The translations under genes were made by a program, and so were the position numbers. A stretch of 64,000 nt of DNA from Bryum argenteum (lineage: Eukaryota > Streptophyta > Bryopsida > Bryales > Bryaceae), in NCBI GenBank assembly GCA_037043015.1, contig CM073328.1, positions 15,721,495-15,785,494 of the forward strand. Reading direction: 5' to 3'. The notes under the pieces were generated by a model. That model was given only the letters and a program-made list of their open reading frames with translations, did not search any database and was not told the origin of the DNA. Below, piece by piece: positions 1-12,296 of this stretch. Within the stretch, counting starts at the first letter, position 1, and each line of letters starts with the position of its first letter.

Positions 1-868
1 GCTCGCGGGGCCAATGAGCTTAGCGAAGTGGCAGTGATCGAGCTGCCGGTTCTTGAGGCTCGACCAACACCACCACCTGCACCAGCTATTGACGTGAAAG
101 AGCTTCTTTGCGAGAGCAAAACACTTAAAAAGGTTGTAGTTCCTACCGCTAGACCCAAGCTTGGAGTATTGGAGGTGCGAGAATTGGAGAAGCCAGTACC
201 TCAGAGTCCTCAGTACCTAGGTGCCACATGTAGTTGAGGTGCTTAAGACATTGAGAAAGATTCGCGTGAAGGTGGAGTCTCGGAAAGCGCCTACATATCC
301 AAACACCAAGCTCGTATCGGCAACTGGGAAGCTTGCAGAGGCATCACCACCGAAGACACCGAGAAAGGAGAAGCTAAAACCTCCTAGACTCGAAGCTACG
401 GGTGAGATCCCCGCACCTAAGAAGCTTGCAGTGGCAGCACCACCGGAGCAAGAGAAGTCAAGACGTGCTAAGCTTTTGATTGTGGCTCCAAATCCAGAGA
501 TCGATCCGGTTCAGAAGAAAGAGAAGGTTGCATCTTCAAAGTCTTCAGGGTTGCTCTCGAAGAGACACAAACCTGTGGCACCTGCAAGAACTGTGGTGGC
601 TTTAGCCGCTCCAAAGCTAACATTGCCTACACGAGCACCACAAGCACCACTAGAGATTGCATTTGCCGCATCTTCTTTCGTCCAGAGCATCAAGTCGAAG
701 AAGGAGATGAAGGTGCTCGTGAAGAAAGCTCACCAATCTTGGTTGGAGAGGGGAGTTGATTTCGTCAAGCGGTGCAAGCGGTTCTGGCCTTTGTGGTTTG
801 TGCTAATTTCTGTTGTTTCTTTTTTCTCATTCAGGTTCTTTCAAGACTATTTTTATCCAGCGCCGTAG
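1..868 (+). CDS. 3' end of a Pro/Lys/Ala-rich protein with C-terminal membrane segment (partial)
   Basis: The reading frame is already open at base 1, so the start lies outside the window. Frame 1 runs to a stop at 235-237 and is Pro/Ala-rich. Frame 2 is open from about 216 to the stop at 866-868. The switch near 215-235 must be a one-base indel or a very small intron. The downstream 215 residues are rich in Lys, Pro and Ala (short 'PKKL', 'APPEQEK' patches), look disordered, and end in a hydrophobic stretch 'FWPLWFVLISVVSFFSF' followed by a tail of about 11 residues ending 'FYPAP'. That layout suggests a tail-anchored protein, or a KASH-like nuclear-envelope protein, but no family was recognised and the KASH idea is weak. 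Codon use and composition differ from the AT-rich DNA after it. Confidence is good that this is coding, low for function. Confidence 0.6.
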
Positions 869-2626
869 GTCATCGATTTGTATAGATTAGATGGTCTTAG
901 TTTCTTGCCAATAAACAAGTGCAGAGTGCAAACTCGAAGTTTGTGTCTCAACAGCTTTGTACTCTCGTCTCTTCAATTATCAACAAATCAACAATGATGT
1001 GCTCAACATTCTCAATTTTGTTCTTGGTTGGGTTGTGAAAGGTTGAATTGAATATATACATGTGTGGTAATATTCACAGCGAGACACTCATGTATTGATT
1101 ATGAATTTCATATTAATGGTTTGGACACAGTGTAGTAGATGTGAGTCTTTTATAATATATGTCAAGTACTTTCACTTCTATACATAGCAATGCTTGACTT
1201 CTCTTTTTAAAATTGTACTTATTAGAGAGTTTTAGTATGTGTTTGGAGTAGATTTTGAATGTCAATCAAACTTCAACATAACTTTTAGTACATGAGCTTC
1301 TTTAAAGAATCCATCACTCAAAGTGATAGTTTCCTTGTGGCGTAGTTACTCTTGACTACAATCAAAAGCAATTCGGTTTTGTAATTGTAGGCATTGAATC
1401 CATTCTTAAGTGAGTTTGTGTGTATACCCTTGATACTAAGCAACTCCTCACTGATCATTAAAATGTGAATTTATCAATACAAGAAAATACAAAAACATAG
1501 GGATAATTATGAATTCACAGTCTAAATGTCATTGCAAAATTGTTAATTCTTTTCCATTGAAGTGCATCGTAAGATATATCTTACACTTGGAACTATATTG
1601 AGGAATGTTTGTTACAAGGAGAGAAAAAGAGTATATAATTTTAAGGCACATTTTTATATTCTAAGTCATTTTTTTGTATTTAGAGAAAAAGGCTCGGCAT
1701 GGTAAGAAGGTTAACATAGATACGTTGAAAATTGTTATTATATGATTATATCTACAACTATTAATGTGTACACAAAAAAGACCATTAACTTTTTGAATAA
1801 GTTATTTGTAGTCTTGAGGCAAAGAATAGGAAGGAAATAACAATAAATTAATAATTACACAAATGTTTCCTTGTTGTAACTATGTCATTCTTAGGCCGCA
1901 ACAAACAAAATACGAAGGAAGATTCATAAAAAAAATTTGAAAGCATGAAGCTTTGTACTATATTAGAATTCTTTTCACTAGCGCAAGGTGAATTTAACAA
2001 ACTTTTTACTTAAGACTTGGAAAAAGATAGTTATTTGTGCTCCATTTTGGCTTGAGAACCAAGTTTTGCTTTAAAGTTTGAAATTTTACTTTCCAAATGT
2101 AGTGATTGCATTCATTCTGAACCATAGTTTGCATTCATGCTGACCCTTTATCTAAATTAACCAAAGCAACAAAAAGTTATAGTACATTTTGTATCATTGT
2201 TTCTCCCTCCAACCGTTTTTCATTCACAAAAAGAATATGTGAGAAAGGTCTATGAACATAATACGATATGCAATGGGTGCAATTTGGATCCTAATTACAT
2301 ATTGAATGGTTTGAGGAAAGCCAAAAGATGATGATACTTGAAAGGGTGGGCACTATTAGACACTTCTTTAATCACTTCAAAGCCAAAATGGCTTCTTTCC
2401 TATTTCAAGCTCCTTAGACAAAGAATAAAATTTATTATTCTTGAGTTATAAATTGGTGTGGGTGTGGTAATACATACAAGGTGTATGTTGTAAAAATTGC
2501 AAAGCCAAATTCCAATTACAAAATTTTAACATGACTTCTCACTTCTATACTTGATATATGTATATTATTTTATTTGAATATAAATCCTTTCTCTTCCCTT
2601 CAAATTGTTGATATGCCGATAACCAT
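869..2626. other. AT-rich intergenic DNA without a recognised gene
   Basis: This is the 3' flank of the preceding gene and the left flank of the 19-kb element. An AATAAA-like motif (AATAAAC) lies near 911, about 45 bases after the stop, and could belong to the poly(A) signal. I see no other coding region, RNA gene or repeat here. Confidence 0.5.
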
Positions 2627-2661
2627 ATATAACACAGTATTTGGGAAAACCGCTCATGGCC
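2627..2661 (+). repeat. Left terminal inverted repeat of the 19-kb element
   Basis: It begins ATATAACACAGTATTTGGGA and contains AAAACCGCTCATGGCC. It matches the reverse complement of 21686-21720 with three mismatches. The flank directly outside reads AACCAT. Confidence 0.8.
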
Positions 2662-2973
2662 GAGTGCGATTTTTGTTTGTTAAATCAATTCAAATATTGT
2701 GATAATGTAAGAAATTATTAGTATATTAAAATTTAGTTGTAAGGGATGCATAGCCTATAAAAAATTTAATTTTACACATTATTTACATGTTATTTTATGA
2801 AACATTTAATCTTTCACAATAAATCCATTCAACCAAACTCAATAAATATATAAAACATATATAAGAATATTAAGAAAAAATTTAAAACATATGAAATACT
2901 ATACTCAAATAGTAAAAATCATCAAACCCACTCGATAAACAAGTTTGTAAAAACTAATGCTAATCACCTATAT

Positions 2974-5900
2974 CTATTTGATATGTGCCATACGATCTTG
3001 TCGCCACGCAGTCATCGTACCCTCAACATCTCGAACAATCAATTGTTCTGGATCGTCGTCTTTATTGGGTACCATAAGAGGAGATTCTCCAACAATAACC
3101 TTCTCTACAGCCACTTTATAAAATCCCTCTAGTTGCATTCTGTTGTGCAGTTGTCCAGACCCTAGAAGCGATATGATCTTTGCAATTGCCACTATATTGT
3201 CCTCGTGAATATCAAGTAAATTCACACGATCATCAACTTTAAACTCAACTCGATCCGCCGGTGTCTGTGTACTTGCAACACTATGGTCAAGTGAGCTGTT
3301 TGGAATCCCGGTCATGATTACCGTTGTAGGTTCGCCCTGTGAAACCGTAGTTGGTACTGATGGTCTTCTCAAAGTACTTGAACGTTTTTTCTTCAAAAAC
3401 GTGCTTGTTGCCATTGTTTTTCCTTTATCACGCCCTATAACTTTTTCAGTTGGTACCTTTGATCTACTAGAACGTCGTAATGGTTGTGTATCATCAACCC
3501 CAGAGCTCTCCAATCCTACTACATTTGTAAGTACCGGATCTTTCCTCTTCCTTTTTGTTCCTGTCTCTTTTGGAGCTACAACTTCTGGTTCCAATAAATG
3601 TAATGTCTCATCATCGTCGCCATCGTTGTCCATCTCGGATTCATCATCATCGTCACTGTCTTCATCCTCGTCGTCTTCCTCATCCACATCATTGTCACCC
3701 AACTCATCCTCCATCTCCGTGTCTGTATGTGTTTCATGACCTTCTTCTCCTTGTGGCATATCACTTTCTGATTCATCGCCAACAGATTCTCGTGATGCAA
3801 AATCAAGTACAACCCCATCATGTTGTCTTACCCACTCGGACAGCCTCATGCTCCTCTCAATGTTATCATCAAATGCTAAAATTTGAGTCCCTTTGAAATC
3901 CTCTTCAACAATTGTTGGGATAGTTGAGTTGAGTCCCACCAAGGCCAATGTCCAATCTTTTGGCAAATAACAATTGATCAACCTTGTTATTTCCTCTGGT
4001 GTTCTTCTCTTCGTATCTCCCTTTGTTGTTGCATATTTTGACTCATAATCATGAAAAACTCGGGGTAGAGGCATCTTTGTATGAGAAACATTATCGATAG
4101 GGTTAGAATTTGAAGGACACACCATCAAAATTATCACATCTCCTATCGCATCCATGGATGCAACTTCTTGCCCTCCAAATAATAAGTTGTCCTTCTTTGT
4201 CGTTGTCTTTGGTGTGAATGCCCATGTCCCATAACGAATGATTCGATGAGATTCTTCCAACTCCTCCATCAAGAAACGCATGTTCGCCCCTGGAGACAGA
4301 AAACACCACATTCCATCGAGGACAACCACTCATCCACTTCTCCAAGAATCGAATTGCTTCCTTGTAATCTTTTTTTAGTCCATGCTTTGTCCTCTCCTCT
4401 TGTATTTCCCCATCGACAATCCACCACCCATAACGTTGGTTTTCCCAACTCGCCACCTCCACTTGTAAACAAACCACCTCGATGCATGATATGGATCTCC
4501 CGTTGTTCCTCTGATCCTTGCATCTGCTTCTTCACCTTCGACTCCCACAACCAACCTTTCAAACTATAGGTGTCGTTCCCGATATATTTAACTTTTCCCA
4601 CAAAGCCTCTACCGCCATTGACAATATCGCGATGATGAGCTCTTATAGCTCCTGGTATCTCTTCGGCATACTTCTTCAATGCAGAAACGTAAACATATAG
4701 AGGAGAAGCCCAATGGCTAATAAAGCTTTTGGTGCCCAATTGGCCCAGTGCGACCAACGTGTCATGCTCCCCAAACCTCAAAACATCGATCTGCAAAAAT
4801 TCCTTCATGGTTTTGTAGGTTCCAGTGTGGCTTTCCACCTCTAACCATCGCAAAGCATTCTTGACTGCGTATCGTTGTCGTAATCGTAACGATACAAACT
4901 CCAGAGTCTTAGACCCCGGATATGGCTTATCAACATCGTTGAAGTACAACCTCTGAGTTTGTCTTGCCTCATCATAGAGCGTCGTTTGTACAATTTGTTT
5001 GTAATCGCCGTCCATCAATCCCCGCAACGGCCTCAACCAATTTATTGTCATAGGGGCAACCTTTGGTTCTTTGACATCAGAATTCTCCTTTCTTGCTCGT
5101 ATATATTTCCTCCACGCTTTTGCTCGTGCAGGATCCAAATGTAATATACGGATGTCCACCTCCTTCCCAATTCGTATAACAGAATCAAAAGCTTCATCAT
5201 CCTCCCTACACGCGTGTGAAATCCAATCGTACAACTTTGTTGATAGCTTGGTGATTGTAAGATTCTTTTCACCTTCCAATTTTTGGTTCAACACTGTTGC
5301 CATGCACATCAGCATATCACCACGACGCATGATATCTTCGTCCTCCCGAGCTTTGGGTCTTCCATAATTAATCCACAGGGAACGAAGTTTCACCAAAGTC
5401 TGCCAAGCACTTGCATGACTCTCCTTTCGGTTTGGAATGTTGAAGTCATTTTGCCGCTTTGACATCTCAAGGTACATCTTAGGATTGTCGTATACCACTA
5501 CAATCGCTTTTCTAGTCCGAAAAAGCTTGTTCAAATCCTCCTCTGTGATATGGCCCTTCTGAAATTCCTCTTCTGCCAAAACGTTGCACGCATGCAATAT
5601 GTGTTGGCCGTCACATGGCTCCCACTTAATTGTCTGCAACATATCCCTCCAATTATCGTCTTGAGATGCTTCAACGCTCCAAGTACTACAAACCTCCTCG
5701 AAATGTTGTCGTGCTCCTTCGACCTTGAAGTCCACTTGTTCTTGAAGGTCTACGTCAAAATATGAAATCGGCCTTAATGTTAAGGATGACACGTTTTGTT
5801 TTTTCAACAAACGCTCATATATATCTTTGGCATGCACCATGTCCAATATTCGCATATTGGTAAGTGTTGATGAAGGTGGAAGCACATTCTTCATCTTCAC

Positions 5901-7133
5901 CTCAAATTCTTGGTCTCGCCCAAAAATAAATCCTGCCTCTAGTTCATCAACGGGAGTTGGTCCTTCAATTTTGTATTTTGTGTTGTCGCTTCCCTCGATT
6001 TCTTCGTGTAAATCACCCCCTATGTCCATTTGGAAATCATCATCATGTACGTCATGCCCTTGGATTATACCCGGGTAAACTTCACACTCAAGATCATCTT
6101 CTGGACGCCCTCTTCCACGTTCTGCCAACAAACCTGATTTTCACATGTAAAAACATTAAAATTAGTTGTAGTTTCTAATAAATATTTTAATATATTATTT
6201 AAAAATCTATCTAAATATTCTTCAATACCTTTACTAAATGCCTATTATGAAAATTATTCATTGACATTTAAAATTTATTCAATATTGAAACAACTAAATT
6301 CAAAAATACCATCTTCCTCATTTGATATATAATTGTAACAAAACGCCATAAATCAAATATAACTAACCAATAAGTAAGAACTGAACATACCTGGTGTGTA
6401 ATTACTGGTTCTTCTTGGTCGGGCAGGTCCAAATGAGGGATGATATGGCTCTAATGCGAAACACTTTGCAAACGCCGCTGTTAGTGGATCCTCTGGCGGT
6501 GGTGTTGGAGCTGTCATGTCTCTTACAACTTGCGAAGATGAAGCCACACCCTTGTTTTCCTCCTTTTGTTTTCGTTTATACTTGATATGTCTCAACGCAG
6601 CAGCATAATTTTCCTTGTCGGTTGCCATCATGGTTGTCGCAGCTGCCACAACTGCTTTGCGGCTATCGGCTACTTCAGAAGGTAACTTTGACCACCATTT
6701 TGCCACTGTCTTCATCCCGCCAATCATAGGTGTCATTCGAAGCACCAAATCCTCTATCGGCGACAACAAATTCATCTTCTTCAGCTTATATTTGAATGTT
6801 GATCCATCCCTTTTGGTTTGGACGAAAAAATATTCAAGCTTTTCCGCCATGATTATGACCTTCTCAATGTTTCCAGAACTTTGTCCGATGCCCGTGATCA
6901 TACCATCGTTGCCCATATAGTCCTCCGCTATCCAGAGCTCCACCTCGGTTGGATTTTTGTATTTCATCCAGTAGCCATAGTCATAAAATGCCGTTGTAAC
7001 AGATATTCCCCCAGCGTCCATGATTGTACCCTGAGTGTACAAAAATAAAAACAATAAATACCTGAACTGATTGTATATCATATCAGTATAGATTATCCAA
7101 AATTGAAAAAGATGTTTATATTTCTTAAAACCG

Positions 7134-7168
<35 letters not shown>

Positions 7169-7383
7169 GTATAATTTGCTAATATATTACATGCTTGTTA
7201 TACACATAATTTTTAAAAAATTGTCTCCTAAAGGCTTCCATTAAACAAGTTCAACATTAGAGTAAAACAACATCAAAAACATTCATTTCTTGTACCTGTT
7301 TCCAAAATATTGTAAGTCAAGTGCAACTTCGGAATCGCTATCGCTTCACCAATTGTGTTTGTATATGTAGGCCTGTCATTCAT
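2974..7383 (-). CDS. Element-borne multi-exon gene, acidic nuclear-type protein, possible ParB/Srx-like fold
   Basis: Exon 6391-7030 ends CCAG|GTATGT and joins exon 6133-2974 at ATTTTCAG|GT in frame (Pro-Gly junction), so the intron is 6134-6390. A candidate first exon is 7296-7383 (starts MNDRPTYT, donor CAG|GTACAA), but it joins the next exon out of frame; the internal ATG at 7019-7021 is the alternative start. The long exon stays open to about 4460 in one frame, then sensible protein moves to a second frame (4460-4330, 'RYGWWIVDGEIQEER') and a third (4329-2974), so it has two one-base shifts or small introns. Part 1 contains 'PISYFDVDLQEQVDF', then 'CDGQHILHACNVLA' and 'AIVVVYDNPKMYLEMS', a pattern recalling ParB/sulfiredoxin-like 'DGQHR' motifs; this is inference. 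Part 3 has a long Asp/Glu run (about 3600-3770) followed by Lys/Arg-rich patches ('TKRKRKD', 'RRSSRSK'), fitting a nuclear protein. It is probably an accessory mobility protein. Confidence 0.6.
7137..7165. repeat. (TA)n microsatellite
   Basis: About 14 consecutive TA dinucleotides lie in the intron or 5' flank of the left element gene. Confidence 0.9.
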
Positions 7384-8853
7384 AGTATAAGCACAAAAAT
7401 ATATTTATACAACTACACTTCAACATAATGAAAATGAAAACAAAACTTTTCATTTTGTACCACATGCCAATAAAAAACTTATTATTATGTCTTAGGTATT
7501 ATATTTTTAATTTATGAAAGTGTAATTTTTGAATGTGTCATGATTTTTTTCTAAATTTGATATTCAAATAAAATGAATTATCTAAGAGATTGAAAAGATA
7601 AACAATCTACAACAAACCAAACTCCACCAAATATACTTGCAAAAATATATTATCTTAAATTTATTACGATTAATATAATAAATTGATAATATTTTCTCTA
7701 TTATGAAAGACTTTATATCCCTGTTCAAAATTTATAAGGCAATAATTAAAGAATCTTTCCAAAACCTTTATTTTTTCATGACAATATAATTTTAATTGTT
7801 AAATTAGTTTCAATAATTTTTAATAAGATTTTTCCAATACCAAATTTAACCTATTGAAATCAAATCTAGAAAATAAAAATTATCAATCATACCATAAATA
7901 TAATATTATACTAAAAGAACAAAAGTTAATTTATTGCTCACTTAAAAACAATTTGACAACTAGGGCATTTTTTTTTTTATTCTACACGGAATTAAATCTC
8001 AAATCATGCAAATTTTGACCAACCAAGCATGAAGCATCATTCAAATTATTAAAACTATTTGAATAGTGGGAATAAAATCACGAATTTGTTTTGCATTCAA
8101 CAAGAACCTTATGTCCGCACACATGTCCAATACCAAATTTAACCTATTGAAATCAAATCTAGAAAATAAAAATTATACTCAAAGAACAAAAGTTAACTTA
8201 TTGCTCACTTAAAAACAATTTGACATCTAAGGCTTCTTTTTTTTTCTTTTTTTTTTTTTTTTTTTTTTTTTCTACATGGAATTTAATCTCAAATGATGCA
8301 AATTTTGACCAACCAAGCATGAAGAGTCATTCAATTTATTTTAACTATTTGAATAGTGGGAATAAAATCACGAATTTTTTTGGCATTCAACAAGAACCTT
8401 ATGTCCGCACACACATGAAAAATCCTAAACAAATTATATACCTCAATATCATATACTAAAACCCTTCATTGGTTGGTTATGGGTGGCATGTCCTTAAATA
8501 AATTATTAACAAGTACAAATGACTCAAAATGAACAATTTGTAAGTGCTCTCACCTACAACACCACGTGATTGCAAAAGAGTTCAATATTCTTCTACAAAG
8601 GATTATATAGTCTCAAACAAGATAAGACTAAAATAAATATAGAAAAAGTAAAATTTCCTAAAGAAAATTCTTTTACTTAAGTCCCAGTAAAGGGGAACAA
8701 GTTACAAAGATAATTACAAAACTTAACCTGCTCTAATTTATCACTATCACTAAAACTCTAATATAACTACATGATTACATGAGAAAGGTGGATGAACTTC
8801 TAGATACGGTTACAGAATACTCTAAAAGAGAAATGCCACAACTTTCTACAACG
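7384..8853. other. AT-rich interior of the 19-kb element, no gene
   Basis: This is non-coding DNA between the left gene and the captured cargo. The only structure I see is the near-300-bp direct duplication listed separately and the poly(T) tract at about 8229-8270. Confidence 0.5.
7833..8417 (+). repeat. Tandem duplication of about 293 bp
   Basis: Unit 1 (7833-8125) and unit 2 (8126-8417) both begin TCCAATACCAAATTTAACCT and end near ATGTCCGCACACA(CA)TG. They are head to tail and about 90% alike by eye. Each contains a poly(T) tract, and the tract is much longer in unit 2 (8229-8270). Confidence 0.85.
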
Positions 8854-11408
8854 TCAAAAATCATCTACATCATCTGAAGGCTCTGCTCCTTCATCCCAGT
8901 CCAAATGCATGCCATCTGTCGCCGACAAGAAGCTCCGTGAGACCTGTCAAATCTTCCAAATAATTAGGGCGGTTCAGAACCTCCAATATGAAGTCTGAAC
9001 CTCGTTCCCTGAACTCTTTTACAACCTGCAAACACCACGCAAACACATAAGCATAAGCTTCTGATTCCCCACTTCTACCTTAGAAGGTCTCGTACAAGAA
9101 ACTGAACGTGTCTGCAATATGATAAAAGCTTAGATTTTGTCCATATGATATAAAATTCAGTAACGAAGGTAATAGATCCAGAGCAGATGAGCTGAGGGGT
9201 AGTTACGTACAGTAGCAGAGCAAGCTGTACACCTGTCAAAGGCACGTCCCGATACAACCAACTGCGCAAAATGAGCAATAAATCCTCTAACTTGATGTGG
9301 CATGATTCCCAATGGATGCTCCGTGTTGTCCGTTAAAGAAGTGCCTTGGTCAGCAGGAGCTAATAACCTGCATCAAACAACAATTGTTGAGCCGCTGTTG
9401 AAAAATTAATGCTTAGAGTAGTGTACGTATTGATCTGGAAAACTTACCCAAGTGGATGATGGAGGAGGGCTACTGCCAACTCAACAGCTAAGGAAGCAGC
9501 AATTGGAGCTAAGCCTGGCCTTGTCATTGTGCACTGCTGATCAAGCGTCCTATTCGCAGTTGATTGCACCAATGAAAGCAACAACTCATTAGTAGCCACA
9601 CTCACGAAGATTTCCGAATGCCATACTGTATTGATGAATAACAACTGGGTCATGAGCGGGTTGACTACAATGCACAAGAGCATGCTAAGACATGAGAACT
9701 TCTGTAGGGGTATTTGTTTACTTACATCCAATGGAGCAACAACATCGTTACAAAAGTAACAGCCAAGTCTAGATTGAGACTCCTCGGGACTGCTCTGAGA
9801 GTCGAGTAGAGGGCTTGCACCATGGCGCATGACAAGGTACGTATCGAAGCCCAAAGCAGCATTGATCGCCACCTAAAACATAGTATTCAGGTTAGAATGT
9901 GTAGCAGAAATTCATGATAATTGCAAGGGGGGGGCAACGGGAACACTATATGTGTATCTTGTTTGCATCTGCACATAGCAGAGTAGGCAGCCATCGACTT
10001 TCACGAGTGTGTCAGTAGGAAATTTACATCATGCTCATCCACTAGCTCTTTCATTCGCTTTATATCATCCAACACCCCCGCAACTTCATTGCTGCTGAGG
10101 ATAGCAAAAGATTGAAGTAAAAAACGTTTCGAGTTGAGCTCTAAGAAGAAGCTGACAGTATATTCTCATCAATGCAAAATCCAAATAAGATTCGCAAACG
10201 ATACTGAAACTTGTTCAGAAATTCGTAACCGTCCAAAAGCCCTGGATAAAATGTTCCTTCGTTATAGCAACCCCTTGACATGATAATCGATTGTTTGGGT
10301 AAAAGAAGTTGAGTACTCGTCTGCTCATAATGTCCATGTGAACGCAAGAAAGACAAGGAAAAGGTCAGATCAACTACCACACCAGGGAAGACTCGCTTCA
10401 GATTCTCAGCAGCAGCTTCGGCCTTCAGCTTTCCATTGTTTAGACTGTCCTCATGGGTAAACAGTGATTGCCTGAGAGGATTCGACAGTGCAACTCTTCC
10501 ATAATCCAGCAATGTGATATTACGCACACCCCATGCCTTCATCAACAGTCAAGAAAGCCGTGAGACCAGTGCCATTATAAAGAAGAAGAAGTCAAGATCC
10601 TTAATGGAGTTCAATTCAATATGAGTGCAGTACAGACCATCAATGTACGTGCCACTTGACAGCCGAGAGTGCCTGCTCCTAGTAGCAAACACTTCGTAGA
10701 AGCCATGAGAGGCAAATCGAGAGATGGCAACAATCGCCATCTCATTAACTTCAGATTTAAATCCGCTGCAGATTCAGCCAACCTGCCAACAAGAATAAGT
10801 CATGGCTGAATCATTAAAATAGACCCTCAATGGCTGAAGGAGCCGCTTTTTTACATAGAGGAGAAGATACACTGCTGTAAGAGTCTAGCTGTCAAAACAA
10901 GCAAAAACTACAAAAGAAATATATTGATCCAAGACTTAGGTTTACAATGAATAAGAGTCCCTTATATACTAATCTCTTGGCTCAACTGCCGAGGCTATAC
11001 TTTAGCTCTACTGCCGAGGCTATACTTTAGCTCTACTGCCGAAGTTCTATTTATAAAATTAATAGCGAGTGAACATCCGAGCTTATCAACGAGGCCTTGG
11101 CCCATGACAACTGCTGAATACATATTCAGGGCAACAAATCTACCAATATAAAGTAAAAACATCAACAAGAATGCGTACATGTTATCATCGACTTATAGAT
11201 TCAAGAGGAATTTTTGCTTCCAGTTTGAAAACACCCAAAAAATATTCATCCTTCTAAAAGCTCGTCACGAAGAAAGCAAAGCAACAAGATGTAGAACTAC
11301 AAGGAGTGGACACATACTTGATAGGATCCATGGACTGACCAAGATCAACAAACTTGGAGCCTTTGCCGCCACGAGCGTTGAGTTTCCACCCAACTGGGTC
11401 CTTCCACG
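8854..11408 (-). pseudogene. ATG7: Captured, decayed copy of autophagy gene ATG7 (C-terminal 60%)
   Basis: ATG7 is the E1-like enzyme that activates ATG8 and ATG12. Exons run in order on the minus strand: 11408-11318 ('DPVGWKLNARGGKG...SMDPIK'), 10782-10638 ('[16 protein letters not shown]', ATP loop '[16 protein letters not shown]'), 10536-10378 ('[20 protein letters not shown]'), about 10100-9969 ('ELVDEHDVNFLLT', then 'ESRWLPTLLCADAN'), 9875-9721 ('[18 protein letters not shown]', '[12 protein letters not shown]'), about 9560-9450 ('[18 protein letters not shown]', with the catalytic Cys), about 9368-9210 ('HPLGIMPHQVRGF', 'CTACSAT'), about 9029-8854 ('[15 protein letters not shown]', end '[16 protein letters not shown]'). 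Most exon borders keep AG/GT. Decay is clear: two bases are missing between 'FLLT' and 'TRESRW' near 10012, the donor after 'CADAN' reads AAG|AT, the 'IPMPGHP' segment is absent, and the C-terminus is frameshifted near 8915. The N-terminal part is missing. It lies inside the transposon. Confidence 0.88.
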
Positions 11409-11500
11409 CTGAGAAAACAGAGATAACAGCACGTAACTTTTAATAATGTGTTCAAACATAGGTGGAGCCCTCTCTTCCTTTAAACATGAATATTTCTTAC

Positions 11501-11602
11501 CACATAACTTCTTAAGGGCTTCAAGATCTGGCCCCAGAAGATCCATGATCAAAACTCTGTATCTTCCTTGCACTCCATACCATCGAACTTTGAGGATTCT
11601 AG
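11501..11602 (-). pseudogene. Captured exon of a casein kinase 1-type protein kinase
   Basis: The exon reads 'RILKVRWYGVQGRYRVLIMD' then 'LLGPDLEALKKLCG'. This corresponds to the CK1 hinge region, usually '...WYGVEGxYNVxVxDLLGPSLEDLF...'. The acceptor is TTGTGCAG|CT at 11603 and the donor GTG|GTAAGA at 11500, both kept. Two further exon-like pieces lie just upstream on the same strand: about 11808-11760 ('TRQGKVSTAILLVEGG', where GG may match the CK1 'LLQGG') and about 11965-11925 ('TSRPMSRLHEAG|gtacgt'). No catalytic loop (HRDIKPDN) is present, so no kinase activity is expected. On the same strand the next exon is the first ATG7 exon, so splicing would join CK1 to ATG7. Confidence 0.7.
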
Positions 11603-12145
11603 CTGCACAAGAAAGGCCACATTTCAATTACCACGAAACCCATGTTAAATGCAACACTTAACTCCCTCGAAGGGTGATTGTCTTGAACTATCAGAGAACA
11701 TGAAAGCATGTGATCCTTACTTCCTCCTTCAAGAATCCGGTATAATTATATATCCTTACTTCCTCCTTCGACTAAAAGAATAGCTGTGGAAACTTTGCCT
11801 TGACGGGTTCCTGCATTTAAGGGAGTTGTATCAGACGTCCCTCTCTTGGATGCAAAATCATGCAAACCGTAGCTTCAATACTTGATTCCATTTCCAACAT
11901 GATAAATCTGTGCCTTTTACGTACCAGCTTCATGCAACCTGCTCATTGGTCTAGATGTTTGTTCCTGCATCAGAGTAAAGCAAGCTCGTATTTGCCTTAA
12001 GACGAAACTACATCACTTAAAGAGTATTGACCAATTTGTGTGCCACGTGGTGCAGGTGCCTAATTGCAGATGGTCACATCCAATTCGTTCCCGAATACCA
12101 ATCAGAACAGCTAGAAAGTAATTAATGGGGAGATGAGGCACGCAC

Positions 12146-12296
12146 CTGTCCTGTGATTAGTGGAAGCTCGAACAGCTGGCTGTGATGACCCTCCGATATT
12201 TTCTCCGAGACAATCACCCTCCGATATTTTCTCCGAGACAACTTTCTTCACTCCCACTATTTCAGAAGGCTGTAGTGGCGCATTGAAACACTTGAC
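12146..12296 (-). pseudogene. Captured exon of a Miro (mitochondrial Rho GTPase) gene
   Basis: After the acceptor GATCAG the exon reads 'VKCFNAPLQPSEIVGVKKVV' followed by 'SEKISEG'. This is the segment of plant Miro proteins leading into the EF-hand region ('CF.APLQPSEIV..K.V..EKLPEG'). The rest of Miro is lost: a 25-26-bp direct duplication (TTGTCTCGGAGAAAATATCG at about 12190-12240) repeats the end of the homologous piece in another frame, and unrelated sequence runs to a donor-like CAG|GTGCGT at 12146. Miro acts on the mitochondrial outer membrane, but this fragment has no G domain and cannot act as such. Confidence 0.7.

Noticed and set aside
3314-3896. Open frames on the plus strand rich in Ser or His opposite the left element gene
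   Set aside because: They are the complement of an Asp/Glu codon run (GAT/GAG repeats) in the minus-strand gene, not separate genes.
11265-11627. A single 120-aa protein on the minus strand
   Set aside because: It reads through an intron between the CK1 exon and the ATG7 exon, with the ATG7 part in the wrong frame.
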